From Treponema sp. (GTDB lineage: Bacteria > Spirochaetota > Spirochaetia > Treponematales > Treponemataceae), in assembly GCA_017619795.1 (NCBI GenBank), contig JAFZRP010000035.1, positions 23,373 through 87,372 on the forward strand: a stretch of DNA of 64,000 nucleotides, written 5' to 3'. Within the stretch, counting starts at the first letter, position 1. Every line of letters begins with the position of its first letter. The notes under the pieces are model-generated. The model was not told the DNA's origin, did no database searches, and was given only the letters and a program-made list of their open reading frames with translations. Shown here one piece after another: positions 53,173 to 61,763 of the stretch. Made by a program: the position numbers and the translations under genes.

Positions 53173-55227
53173 TTAGTTTCGCACACTTATATTTTTAATT
53201 TTTTTAATTAAAGCTTCATTATCATTCAAAGCTTCTATTGTACAAGGCATTCTGTAGGTCCAGTTGAACTTTGTGACAGTACCAGGAATGTTTATTCGTT
53301 CATCCTCTGCTTTTTCAAGCCAGAAGCCTTTGTCCATATACAAGAAGTCCTGCAGCGGCGGAATGAACCATTGGCTTGCACTTGTTGCAGAAGCTTTCAG
53401 TACCTTTTCTGCCAGCTCTGGAGAAAAAGCTTGTTGAGCTAATTCTTTTGCTGCTTCGGAAGAATCTTTTTCAGATAAAGCTCCTTCTGTTTCAATTCCA
53501 AACGCACCTGGATTTGCTTCTGCAAACGCCTTTACGCTTTCTTTTTCTTCTTCCCACCATTGGCGCAGGGTAGAAGAATCGTGAACAGAGGTTGTCGCAA
53601 CAGAAAGCGGAGTATAATCCTTAAAAGGAACATACGGCTGACCTTCCTCGCTCCATTCGCGGCACCAGCGGATAACCCTTAAGCCAAGAATGTTATGAGT
53701 CTTCATCGTTTCTGGAACACATTTTATGCTTACGCCCAAATCCTCGCCACAAGGAATCATTTTAACTGATTTTGTGATTGCGGTAAATATTTCGTCAGCC
53801 TGCTTCTGCCACAGTTTAAGGTTCTTTTTTTCAAGAGAAGCAAACAGCTCAGTAAGCGCGTTCTTTTCATTATCATTAAGACTTGCCCAGGAAGTTGACT
53901 GTCCGTAAGTCCAGAGCGGAATAAACTTGTTTTTGGCAACCTCAAGCAAAGTTCTGTCTGACCAGTATTTTACAAGCACCTGCCTAATTTTTTCAGCAAC
54001 TTCATCCTCTACAATCTTGCCAAAATCTGCAGCGGCTAACTGCTGGCTTCCGGTAACTGATTTATCAAAAAGCCACAATTCTTCATCATTTATGCGATTG
54101 CAGAAAAGCTCCAGAACCTTGTGTGCGATTTCATGGTTCCAGGTTATATCTTCAATTGCCTTTGTCGGGATATGCGGCTTACTCAACCAGCGGATACGGT
54201 CTTCGTCAAAGCCAAGCTCGTACAAATCAATGGCCTTAAAGCAGGCGTAAGGCTCTGTATGACCGTTCAAAGCATTACAGTCGCACGATGGAATTGCCCA
54301 GATGCGGAAAAATCCAAGGATATGGTCAAGCCGGTATGCATCGTAATAAGCCGAAGCGGTTTTGAGTCTGTTTTTCCACCAGCCGTAATTGTCATCTTTA
54401 AGATTTTTCCAGTTGTAAGTTGGAAAGCCCCAGTTCTGGCCCGCAGGATTATCAAAGTCTGATGGTGAACCGGCCCTAAGCTCCTGATTAAATACTTCTG
54501 GATTTGCCCAGGTGTCGCAGGAGTCTTCGTTCATAAGGATTGGGATGTCGCCTTTTAGGAGAAGTCCAAGCTTATGAACCTGCTTTACTGCTTTGGAAAA
54601 TTGCTCATCGGCAACCATCTGGCACCACGCGTAGAAGAGGTGATCTTTTTTTAACTTTTTTGTAGACCAAAGCTTTGAAATCTGCTCCGGTGTAATTTCT
54701 TTATCATCCTTCTGCCAGCTTTTCCAGCTTGCCTGCATATATTTCCATTTGAGGTTTTTGTATACGGCGTACGTTTTTACCCAGGAGTTTTCCTTTATCC
54801 AGGCAGAAAGAGAATCTTCCGGTTCGCCTGTTTGTCCTGTCGGGGTAAAGTCGTAGAGCATTTTAAGCAACGTGATTTTTGTGTTCAGAATGTAATCATA
54901 ATCATAACGCGGAGAATAAGCTGCATTTTTTGTAAACTCATCATAGGCAGCTTTAAAAGCTTTATCATTTTTATAAGCCTTAGAGAAGCCTTCAATATTT
55001 TTAATTCTGATGTAGATTGGATGAAGCGCAAAGGCAGAAAGCCCGGAATAAGGTGAGCTTTGAGTTCCGGTGTCGTTTACAGGCAGCAGCTGAATTATAG
55101 AAAGACCTGCCTGCTTGCAGAAATCTGCAAAATCTATTAAATCCGGGAACTCACCAATAATCGGGTTCTCTTTTGTATATAAAGCACCAAGCGGAACGAC
55201 AACGCCTGTTAGTTTTTTATTTTGCAT
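53173..55227 (-). CDS. malQ: 4-alpha-glucanotransferase (GH77)
   Basis: This 684-residue enzyme transfers maltosyl units between alpha-glucans and releases glucose. The N-terminal GVVVPLGALYTKENPIIGEFPDLIDFADFCKQAGLSIIQLLPVND is typical, as are YRLDHILGFFRIWAIPS with the nucleophile Asp, PCGEDLGV with the acid/base Glu, and SVHDSSTLRQWW. A TATAAT lies 9 nt before the ATG. With the GH13 gene it forms a two-gene maltodextrin unit; the glucose released can enter through pgi nearby. There is no transporter in the set. Confidence 0.95.
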   Translation of the reverse strand: MQNKKLTGVVVPLGALYTKENPIIGEFPDLIDFADFCKQAGLSIIQLLPVNDTGTQSSPYSGLSAFALHPIYIRIKNIEGFSKAYKNDKAFKAAYDEFTKNAAYSPRYDYDYILNTKITLLKMLYDFTPTGQTGEPEDSLSAWIKENSWVKTYAVYKNLKWKYMQASWKSWQKDDKEITPEQISKLWSTKKLKKDHLFYAWCQMVADEQFSKAVKQVHKLGLLLKGDIPILMNEDSCDTWANPEVFNQELRAGSPSDFDNPAGQNWGFPTYNWKNLKDDNYGWWKNRLKTASAYYDAYRLDHILGFFRIWAIPSCDCNALNGHTEPYACFKAIDLYELGFDEDRIRWLSKPHIPTKAIEDITWNHEIAHKVLELFCNRINDEELWLFDKSVTGSQQLAAADFGKIVEDEVAEKIRQVLVKYWSDRTLLEVAKNKFIPLWTYGQSTSWASLNDNEKNALTELFASLEKKNLKLWQKQADEIFTAITKSVKMIPCGEDLGVSIKCVPETMKTHNILGLRVIRWCREWSEEGQPYVPFKDYTPLSVATTSVHDSSTLRQWWEEEKESVKAFAEANPGAFGIETEGALSEKDSSEAAKELAQQAFSPELAEKVLKASATSASQWFIPPLQDFLYMDKGFWLEKAEDERINIPGTVTKFNWTYRMPCTIEALNDNEALIKKIKNISVRN

Positions 55228-55272
55228 AACGCATACATTATAACACGAAAAACGGAATATTTCACTTTTTTT

Positions 55273-56313
55273 TTAACAATGCCACACCGGGGTTGCGAGC
55301 TTGTTTGAGAACGGTTGTGCTCTTGTAAAGTCTGGCAGCCAGCTTGTATCGTTGGTCAGTTCCTGATAAAAAAGATAGTCAAAATCATACGCTTCAATAA
55401 GGTCTATCAGGTCCTCATTTTCCTGAGCATTTACAAGGCGGTTTTCTATATTAGAAAGGACTTTTTTTCTTGCGGTAAGCTGAGCGTCTGCTTCCTTAAA
55501 TGGAACAGGCGTATATTGATTCATAAGAGAGATGATGGCACGTTCGTCCGCGTTTTCTTTAAGCCATTGGAGCACGTCTGCAGTTTCTTCAAAGTGACCT
55601 GGCATAAAAAGATGACGGATAATTACTCCCTGCATAAGCTTGTCGCGTGGCTGGCCTGGTTCTGCCCATTCTGCCGGCTTTGCATTCGGTGGCTCCGGGA
55701 TTGATTCAATTTTAAGAGGATTGTTTTCTATCATCCAGCGGATGGCGGCGGCGGCTGTTTCCGGATAGTCCGGGGCGGCAAATAGCTTTCCGGCAAACGC
55801 GGAGGATAAGGTTTTTAAGTCCGGCAGCCAGATTGTAACAAGTCCTTTTAACAGCTCCAGCATTTCTACAGATTCGTAAGCAGAAGAGTTCCAGCAGAAG
55901 GGTATTGAAACACCTTTTTCACGGGCAGCTCTAAGATACTCTGCAATAAGCGGAATATGATGACTTCCTGTTACAAGATTGATGTTTTCGGCACCGGCTT
56001 CCTGCAGCTTAAGGCAGATTTGTATAAACTCGTCCTTTGAAACAATTTTGCCATAACCGTCCTGCGAAATCTGATAATTCTGACAAAAGGCACAGCGCAG
56101 CGTACATCCGGTAAAAAAGATTGTGCCGCTTCCGCCGAAAACTGTAACAGGCGGTTCTTCGCCAAAATGAAGTCCCGCAAACGCAATCTTTAAGTCGCAT
56201 GTTTCCTTGCAAAAGCCGGTTTTTCCTTCCAGACGGTTAGCCTTGCATTTTCGAGGACATTGAATGCAGCTTGTATAGAGTTTTCCACTTGTGTCGAAGT
56301 TTTCTGTAGCCAA
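55273..56313 (-). CDS. Radical SAM protein, PflX/PFL-activase-like (COG1313 type)
   Basis: The start is TTG 56313, 8 nt after AAGGAG, giving 346 residues. The radical SAM CxxxCxxC is at Cys70, Cys74 and Cys77 (TGCTLRCAFC). An N-terminal Cys set (Cys16, 19, 23 and 35, CIQCPRKCKANR...GFC) is usual for this group and may hold another cluster. Members resemble the pyruvate formate-lyase activase, but no glycyl-radical enzyme is adjacent, so the substrate is unknown. It lies 23 bp after the unknown gene upstream. Confidence 0.85.
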   Translation of the reverse strand: MATENFDTSGKLYTSCIQCPRKCKANRLEGKTGFCKETCDLKIAFAGLHFGEEPPVTVFGGSGTIFFTGCTLRCAFCQNYQISQDGYGKIVSKDEFIQICLKLQEAGAENINLVTGSHHIPLIAEYLRAAREKGVSIPFCWNSSAYESVEMLELLKGLVTIWLPDLKTLSSAFAGKLFAAPDYPETAAAAIRWMIENNPLKIESIPEPPNAKPAEWAEPGQPRDKLMQGVIIRHLFMPGHFEETADVLQWLKENADERAIISLMNQYTPVPFKEADAQLTARKKVLSNIENRLVNAQENEDLIDLIEAYDFDYLFYQELTNDTSWLPDFTRAQPFSNKLATPVWHC

Positions 56314-56336
56314 ATCAGTAAGCTCCTTAAATCAGC

Positions 56337-56741
56337 TTAGTAGGCATTTTTAGAAACAAGAATAGACATTAAATCGCGCAGAATGTCTACCGGCAGATCT
56401 TCAGCTTCGTAGCCTACAAGAACTCCAATTTCCTTCCAGTCCTTAGCTGTAAGCAGCTCCTGATCTTCATTAGAATTATTAAGATAAGCGAGCATTGCTC
56501 CAAGCTTTCCAAGATTTTCTGCAGTAGGCTCTTCGGCAATATCAGCCGACGTAAGAACGTACTCTTTTTCCCAATATTCATACAGTGATCCCGGCAGTTC
56601 TCCCGGACAAGTAGAAGCTCGTTCAAAAAGATTCCTCAAATTGTCCGCAATCCTGCTATAATCCGGTTTTCCGCTGTTATTCTGTCTGTCGTGCTTTTTT
56701 ATTTTATCAACATCACTTAAAAACTTTCCTATGTCTGTCAT
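56337..56741 (-). CDS. Hypothetical protein
   Basis: This 134-residue acidic, helical protein shows no signal or membrane segment. Segments such as IGKFLSDVDKIKKHDRQNN and RIADNLRNLFERASTC suggest a helical bundle. No family is recognised. A TATAAT ends 7 nt before its ATG with no Shine-Dalgarno, so its mRNA looks leaderless. It is divergent from the TatD gene across a 100-bp region and probably co-transcribed with the radical SAM gene. Confidence 0.65.
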   Translation of the reverse strand: MTDIGKFLSDVDKIKKHDRQNNSGKPDYSRIADNLRNLFERASTCPGELPGSLYEYWEKEYVLTSADIAEEPTAENLGKLGAMLAYLNNSNEDQELLTAKDWKEIGVLVGYEAEDLPVDILRDLMSILVSKNAY

Positions 56742-56805
56742 ATAAGTGATTATAGAATATTTATGAATGATAAAAAAGCCCTTAAATACATATTAGTCAT
56801 CGGTA

Positions 56806-56841
56806 TTGTTCAAGCTAAAGCTTCCGCTATATAATGGAACT
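56806..56841 (+). promoter_or_regulatory. Leaderless-type promoter of the TatD gene
   Basis: TTGTTC (56806-56811), an 18-bp spacer and TATAAT (56830-56835) place the transcription start at or next to the ATG at 56842; no Shine-Dalgarno is present. Confidence 0.65.
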
Positions 56842-57732
56842 ATGTTCAGCGATACACATTTTCATTTTAAGATGCTCGCTACAGAAAGCGGGATTGACGG
56901 AAAACAGGCATTAGAAACTATGGCAGCAAGAGACTGCTTTTTTGGACTCGATATTGGTACAAAGCCGGATGATCTTTTGGACAGGCAGTCCTTTGTAGAT
57001 TCAACGATTGCGCAGATTAAAGATGTGCGCACTGCCGATAAGGTTCGGTCATTTCTGTATTTTTCGGCTGGAATCTGGCCGGAGGTGGAATACATTCATA
57101 ACAGGCAGGAAAGTGTTGCAAAGCTGGAGCAGTTTATTCAGCTTGCGGCAGGTGAACCGGACAGAGATACCTTGAACAGAAAGATTGTTGCAGTGGGTGA
57201 GTGTGGAATTGATCATCATTGGAATCCGAGCGGAGTAGACGGACGCTGCGAGTCTGATTTTGACCAGAAAACTTACGAAGGCGAACGCGAAATGTTTGAA
57301 ATGCAGCTGGAGCTTGCTAAAAAGCTTTCTCTTCCTGTGATTGTACACAGCCGTGACGGTTTTGAAGATACTTATGGCTGCATTAAAAATGTTGGTTATC
57401 ATAACGGAATAATTCATTGCTATAGTTACGGAATTGATGAGGCAAGAAAGTTCCTTGATTTAGGCTGGTACATAAGCTTTGCGGGCGGAGTAACTTATAC
57501 TAAAAAGAATAAGCTTGAAGATATGAATAAGCTTCTGGAGTATATTCCATCCGACAGAATCCTTTGCGAAACAGATGCTCCTTATCTTGCACCCGTCCCA
57601 CACAGGGGAACACCAAATTCGCCAGTATATGTTGAGCATACTTATGAATATGTTGCAGCGGCCCGAAAAGTTACGGCTGAACAGCTTTCGTTTATTGTAG
57701 ACCAGAATATAAAAGCTTTGTTTAAGGTGTGA
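56842..57732 (+). CDS. TatD-family metal-dependent hydrolase
   Basis: The start is ATG 56842, 296 residues; a frame start at TTG 56806 would lie on the -35 box. SDTHFHF carries the metal-binding His6 and His8; AVGECGIDHHW the bridging Glu, PVIVHSRDGFEDT the next His, IIHCYS another, and LCETDAPYL the catalytic Asp. TatD proteins are 3'-5' DNases or D-amino-acyl-tRNA deacylase-like enzymes; the exact activity is unsettled. The Nudix gene follows within 3 bp. Confidence 0.9.
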   Translation: MFSDTHFHFKMLATESGIDGKQALETMAARDCFFGLDIGTKPDDLLDRQSFVDSTIAQIKDVRTADKVRSFLYFSAGIWPEVEYIHNRQESVAKLEQFIQLAAGEPDRDTLNRKIVAVGECGIDHHWNPSGVDGRCESDFDQKTYEGEREMFEMQLELAKKLSLPVIVHSRDGFEDTYGCIKNVGYHNGIIHCYSYGIDEARKFLDLGWYISFAGGVTYTKKNKLEDMNKLLEYIPSDRILCETDAPYLAPVPHRGTPNSPVYVEHTYEYVAAARKVTAEQLSFIVDQNIKALFKV

Positions 57733-57734
57733 TA

Positions 57735-58229
57735 ATGATAAATACAACGCTCTGCTATCTGGAAAAAGATAAACAATATCTTATGATTCACAGAATTAAG
57801 AAAAAGAACGATTGTAACCACGATAAATGGATTGGAATTGGTGGAAAGTTTGAAGAAGGCGAAAGCCCTGAGAATTGTGCCCGCCGTGAGGTTTTTGAAG
57901 AAACCGGTCTTAAGGTTGGAAAACTTGAATACCGTGGAATTGTCACCTTTGTTTCAAAAACCGGCAATGAGGTTTACTACGAGCTTATGCATCTTTTCTG
58001 GAGTAATGATTTTGATGCTGTTTCTTCTCTTCCACAGTGTGACGAAGGCGAGCTTGAATGGGTTCCAAAAAGCGAAATGAATAAGCTTCCGCACTGGCAG
58101 GGTGATGAAATCTTTTTAGACTTAATCGATCAGGAAAAACAGAAGGTTCCGTTCTTTTCCCTAAAGCTTGTATATGAAAACGATAAATTAAAAAAGGCAG
58201 TCCTGAACGAACAGGAACTGCCTTTATAA
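57735..58229 (+). CDS. MutT-like Nudix hydrolase
   Basis: The start is ATG 57735, 6 nt after AAGGTG; a GTG at 57729 overlapping the TatD stop is the alternative. The 164 residues contain the Nudix box GKFEEGESPENCARREVFEETGLKV, which fits G-x5-E-x7-REU-x-EE-x-G-U completely. The N-terminus (NTTLCYLEKDKQYLMIHRIKKKND) and WIGIGG resemble 8-oxo-dGTP or related nucleotide-pool sanitisers of the MutT/MTH1-like group. With TatD it may form a DNA-maintenance pair, but the substrate is not fixed by sequence. Confidence 0.87.
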   Translation: MINTTLCYLEKDKQYLMIHRIKKKNDCNHDKWIGIGGKFEEGESPENCARREVFEETGLKVGKLEYRGIVTFVSKTGNEVYYELMHLFWSNDFDAVSSLPQCDEGELEWVPKSEMNKLPHWQGDEIFLDLIDQEKQKVPFFSLKLVYENDKLKKAVLNEQELPL

Positions 58230-58237
58230 CCTTTATC

Positions 58238-58265
58238 ATGCTGAACTTGGTTCAGCATTTTTTTT
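58238..58265 (+). terminator. Terminator after the TatD-Nudix pair
   Basis: ATGCTGAAC pairs perfectly with GTTCAGCAT around a 3-nt loop, followed by eight T. A second imperfect hairpin lies at 58196-58222, inside the end of the Nudix gene. Confidence 0.88.
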
Positions 58266-58268
58266 CTT

Positions 58269-59357
58269 TTAGAACGGTAAGCTCACAGAAACACCGGTTG
58301 AGAAGGTTATACCGGCTGCAAGATTTTCCTTAAATGTAAGCTTGTCGTAACCCTGATAAGCCATAAAGAAGGTGTAAGAAATATCCTGTACAAATGAAAG
58401 CTGACAACCGCCAAGGTCAATCTTAGGTGTCTGGAATGAAGCTCCTATAATACCATAAACAGGAACAGCAATCTTCTTTTCTGTATCAATCAAGCTGAGC
58501 GGTTCCTTGCAGACAATGTCTGTAGAAAGTACCGGACCTGTATAGAATGCAATGTAGTCATTTATGTGCAAAGTAAGACAGATTGGCAGCTCGAAGCAGT
58601 TGAACATATTCTTCATTGAGAATTCCTGATCGTACTGGATAGGATATGTAAAGCGTACCATAAGACCAGGGTTTATATTCCAGAGATTAAGCTGGAATTC
58701 TGTCTGTAAGCTTCCACCCTTTGGCAAGAATCCAAAGCGTGTTGGTGTAAAGAAGTTCCAGTCGAAATAGCCGTTAAAGTTTACATAGAAATCAGCAGAC
58801 TTCCTTCTCTTTGAAGAAGAAGTCTTTGGCTTTGATGTTGATGTCGGTGTTGACGTTGGGGTAGAAGTTGTAGTAGTTGTTGTTGAAGTGTCTTTCATTG
58901 CGGTAGATGAAGTTATGATTCTACCTGGTTTGTAATAATGTGCAGCCCAATATCGTTCAGAAAGATCAGACTGAATAACACCAGTGTGAGGACCATCACT
59001 TACACAATGAATAACCTTATTATTACCTAAATAGATTGCTACGTGAGAAACGTTTGAACCGTCTCTGAAGAAAATCAAATCTCCAGGCTGCCTTTCACTA
59101 TCAGAAATAATGGTTGCATAAGAAAACATCTGGGCGGCAGTTCGTGGAAGCGAAATACCAACATCCCTTGCTGCATTCATTACAAAGCCTGAACAGTCCA
59201 GACCGCTTCTTGAAGTACCGCCATAAACATATGGAATACCAAGATAAGATTTTGCAGCAGAAATAAACTTATTTCTTTTATCCGAAGCGGCATCTGCAAA
59301 AAGTATGCTTGTAAAGGTGATTAAAACCATTGATACAATAAAAAGCTTTTTTCTCAT
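58269..59357 (-). CDS. NlpC/P60 peptidase fused to a beta-barrel-like domain
   Basis: The start is ATG 59357 after CGGAG, 362 residues; the longer frame adds 25 residues before the signal. Residues 1-23 are a signal peptide. Residues 31-145 are an NlpC/P60 domain with Cys55 (DCSGF), His105 and His117, which cuts D-gamma-glutamyl bonds in wall peptides. A Ser/Thr/Pro linker (150-187) leads to residues 188-362, which alternate polar and hydrophobic residues and end SLPF. The Phe-terminal pattern is that of outer-membrane barrels. This would tether a wall peptidase to the outer membrane, which is unusual. Confidence 0.8.
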   Translation of the reverse strand: MRKKLFIVSMVLITFTSILFADAASDKRNKFISAAKSYLGIPYVYGGTSRSGLDCSGFVMNAARDVGISLPRTAAQMFSYATIISDSERQPGDLIFFRDGSNVSHVAIYLGNNKVIHCVSDGPHTGVIQSDLSERYWAAHYYKPGRIITSSTAMKDTSTTTTTTSTPTSTPTSTSKPKTSSSKRRKSADFYVNFNGYFDWNFFTPTRFGFLPKGGSLQTEFQLNLWNINPGLMVRFTYPIQYDQEFSMKNMFNCFELPICLTLHINDYIAFYTGPVLSTDIVCKEPLSLIDTEKKIAVPVYGIIGASFQTPKIDLGGCQLSFVQDISYTFFMAYQGYDKLTFKENLAAGITFSTGVSVSLPF

Positions 59358-59550
59358 AAAAAACTCCGTTTTATACATTTCTCCTATAATACATATTCTA
59401 TTATAGATAAAAAAAGGCAGTTGTCCAATCATTTTATGCTAATAATAGGGTACTAAATATAAAAATAATTAAAAAGCCGATTGATTACAGAAAAAATACA
59501 AAACAGAAGTAAAAAATCGTAAAAAATTGTGTTATAATAAAAGGCAGAAA

Positions 59551-60183
59551 ATGAATGTCTACGATTTTGATAATACAATTTTCTATCCAAATTCTACGGT
59601 CCTCTTTTGCAGATATTGCTTCAGGTGTTATCCGCTCTTAATGCTGAAATATGGCTTTAAGATTTTGTGGAACGGCTTTCTTTATATGCTCAATCTCTCA
59701 TCACTGAAAAAAACAGAGGAACAGATTTTCTGTTTTATAAAGGATGTTCCGCATATTGAATGGTTTATAGAACGCTTCTGGAATAAATATCAGAAAAATA
59801 TTTCTGAGTGGTACCTCGCACAGAAAAAGAGTGATGATTTGATTATTTCTGCTTCTCCGGAGTTTCTGTTAAAGCCGATTACCAACAGACTTGGCGTGAA
59901 TCTTGTTGCAACTAAAATGGACATTAAAACGTGCAAAATTGAGACAAACAGCTGCTATGCAAAGGAAAAAACACTTCAAATGCTTGCCAAGGATTATTTT
60001 GAAAACAATACCGTAGATAACTTTTATTCAGATTCAATTTCGGATATTCCGATGGCTTTATGTGCTGAGCACGCTTTTCAGGTTAAAAAACATGCTACAA
60101 AGGTTGAGCCGTGGCCTGAGTTTACGCTCAAGCTTGTAAAAAAGTTTAAGCGTAAATACTCAAAGCACATAAAGCTAAAGTGA
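59551..60183 (+). CDS. HAD-IB family phosphatase
   Basis: The start is ATG 59551 with AAGGCAG upstream, giving 210 residues; the frame extends back 24 bases over the -10. Motif I is DFDNT (Asp5 and Asp7), SASPEFLLKPI holds the motif II Ser, and NFYSDSISDIPM the motif IV Asp residues. The group includes phosphoserine phosphatases and phospholipid or sugar phosphatases. It might supply the SerB step missing beside serA and serC, but it is 16 kb away and the cap differs, so this is only a possibility. Confidence 0.8.
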   Translation: MNVYDFDNTIFYPNSTVLFCRYCFRCYPLLMLKYGFKILWNGFLYMLNLSSLKKTEEQIFCFIKDVPHIEWFIERFWNKYQKNISEWYLAQKKSDDLIISASPEFLLKPITNRLGVNLVATKMDIKTCKIETNSCYAKEKTLQMLAKDYFENNTVDNFYSDSISDIPMALCAEHAFQVKKHATKVEPWPEFTLKLVKKFKRKYSKHIKLK

Positions 60184-60203
60184 TGATGAATTGCGGGGCT
60201 CGT

Positions 60204-61604
60204 TTAATCGCAAATCCTTATGCCATATAAATCATCAACAATTACAATTTCGCCGCGGGCAATGCATTTGCCATCCTGAATAATGCTCAGCGCTTCTCCG
60301 GCAAGAGTGTTTAGTTCAAGAACAGTGCCTTCTCCGATTTTGTCAAAATCTTCTTTTGGAATAAAAGCTTCTCCAAGCCGAATTGCAATATAATGCTCTT
60401 CATTATAGAGGATTTTATCATCACCATTTGCTTTGCAGACAATGCGGGTGCCGAAATTATTGTCAACAACAACTGTTTCGCCTGTAAAACGTACCTGTTT
60501 TTCAATAACAACATTGAACGGCTCGCAGGCACGCTTTTGAGTTACAAAAATTGAGCCTGGTTCAAAAGTAAAGGAATCTGAACGGTAGCGTCCAAGCTCA
60601 ACAAAAACATTGTTTTCCACAGGCTTTGTCTTTATGTCTGTAAGATAATGTAATTGAATTGTGTCTTCCTCGCGACCAAAGAAGCCAAGCTTGTAGCAGA
60701 AATTACAGAAATATGCGTAATTAAACTGAATGTTTATCATGCCGGCTTCGCTGTCGGATTCCAGACAAAGTGTTACAAGAAGGCACATTTCTTCGAGTCG
60801 TTCTCCACAGGCAACTCCGTTGAATACAACCGGAAGCACGGTTGACTCTGTCAGTTTTTTTTCAAAATCAGCCTGAGAAATAGATTTGTCGGTGTTTTCG
60901 TAAAAAGCATTCTGCATAAGGCGGACAAACGGATTTACAAACGCAAGCTCAAGACAATCCAGATCGGTTTGGGTAACTTCAGGGTATTTTTTCGCATCCT
61001 GTTTTAGAATTGTTTTTCCTATCTGCGGATCAATTTCTACGGCAAAGCCGAAGTTGTTGTAATCATAGTTATAGAAAAAATTACGCTGCGGAATTGTGCG
61101 CAAAAACTCTTCATTTGTAAGTTCATCCACACTGACTAGCTGAATGTTTCGGATATCATTCCTGTTTGAAAGAATATCTGAACGGAGCTTTTCACAAATT
61201 GTCGATACAAAAAGATTGCAGATCATTCTCATCTGGTATTTGCTGAAAATACTCGGTCTTTTAAAATCATAAATTAAAACACGCGCATTCTGATTTTTCA
61301 AAAAACGACGGTCTGTTTTATCTTCATTACCGGAAGCGTTCTCCATTTTTGCTAGCATGGCTTTCATTTCTTCTTCCGTTAAAACCTTTTTCGCCGGTAG
61401 TTCACCTTTAAGCAGGGAATCTACATCTGTTTCAAGCACTTGTGCGAGGGCAGGCAAGAGTCCAACATCCGGGCATCCGTCTCCGCGTTCCCATTTGCTT
61501 ACAGCCTTATCGCTTACATTAACTTGTTCTGCAAGCTGCTTTTGAGTCAGACCTTTTTTTGACCTCAAATAATTAATTAGTTTTCCTGTTTTTTGTGCAT
61601 CCAT
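60204..61604 (-). CDS. XRE helix-turn-helix protein fused to FliM-like and two SpoA (FliN) domains
   Basis: The start is ATG 61604 after AAGGAG, 466 residues; an earlier in-frame codon is unlikely. Residues 8-62 are an XRE HTH (LINYLRSKKGLTQKQLAEQV...SDKAVSKWERG). Residues 75-84 (LTEEEMKAML) resemble the FliM CheY-binding helix LSQDEIDALL. Residues 110-310 resemble the FliM middle domain (YDFKRPSIFSKYQMRMICNLF, FGFAVEIDPQ). Residues 331-390 (NVFVELGRYR...GSIFVTQK...GETVVVDNNFGTRI) and 403-465 (IAIRLGEAF...GTVLELNTLAGEAL...ARGEIVIVDDLYGIRI) are two SpoA domains. FliM GGPG is not seen. It may link DNA binding to the flagellar switch or chemotaxis, by inference. Confidence 0.85.
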   Translation of the reverse strand: MDAQKTGKLINYLRSKKGLTQKQLAEQVNVSDKAVSKWERGDGCPDVGLLPALAQVLETDVDSLLKGELPAKKVLTEEEMKAMLAKMENASGNEDKTDRRFLKNQNARVLIYDFKRPSIFSKYQMRMICNLFVSTICEKLRSDILSNRNDIRNIQLVSVDELTNEEFLRTIPQRNFFYNYDYNNFGFAVEIDPQIGKTILKQDAKKYPEVTQTDLDCLELAFVNPFVRLMQNAFYENTDKSISQADFEKKLTESTVLPVVFNGVACGERLEEMCLLVTLCLESDSEAGMINIQFNYAYFCNFCYKLGFFGREEDTIQLHYLTDIKTKPVENNVFVELGRYRSDSFTFEPGSIFVTQKRACEPFNVVIEKQVRFTGETVVVDNNFGTRIVCKANGDDKILYNEEHYIAIRLGEAFIPKEDFDKIGEGTVLELNTLAGEALSIIQDGKCIARGEIVIVDDLYGIRICD

Positions 61605-61763
61605 ACTTTTATCTCCTTTTTTTTGCCGGCTTATGGTAATAATACAAGGTGTTTTTACAAAAGTCACCCGACTCTACGTTGATTTTGGTAGAAATTATTG
61701 TTTTAGAGTAGAAAAATTATGATGTTGAGTAGAATTCTACTTAAAATAGGGTAGAATTAATGA

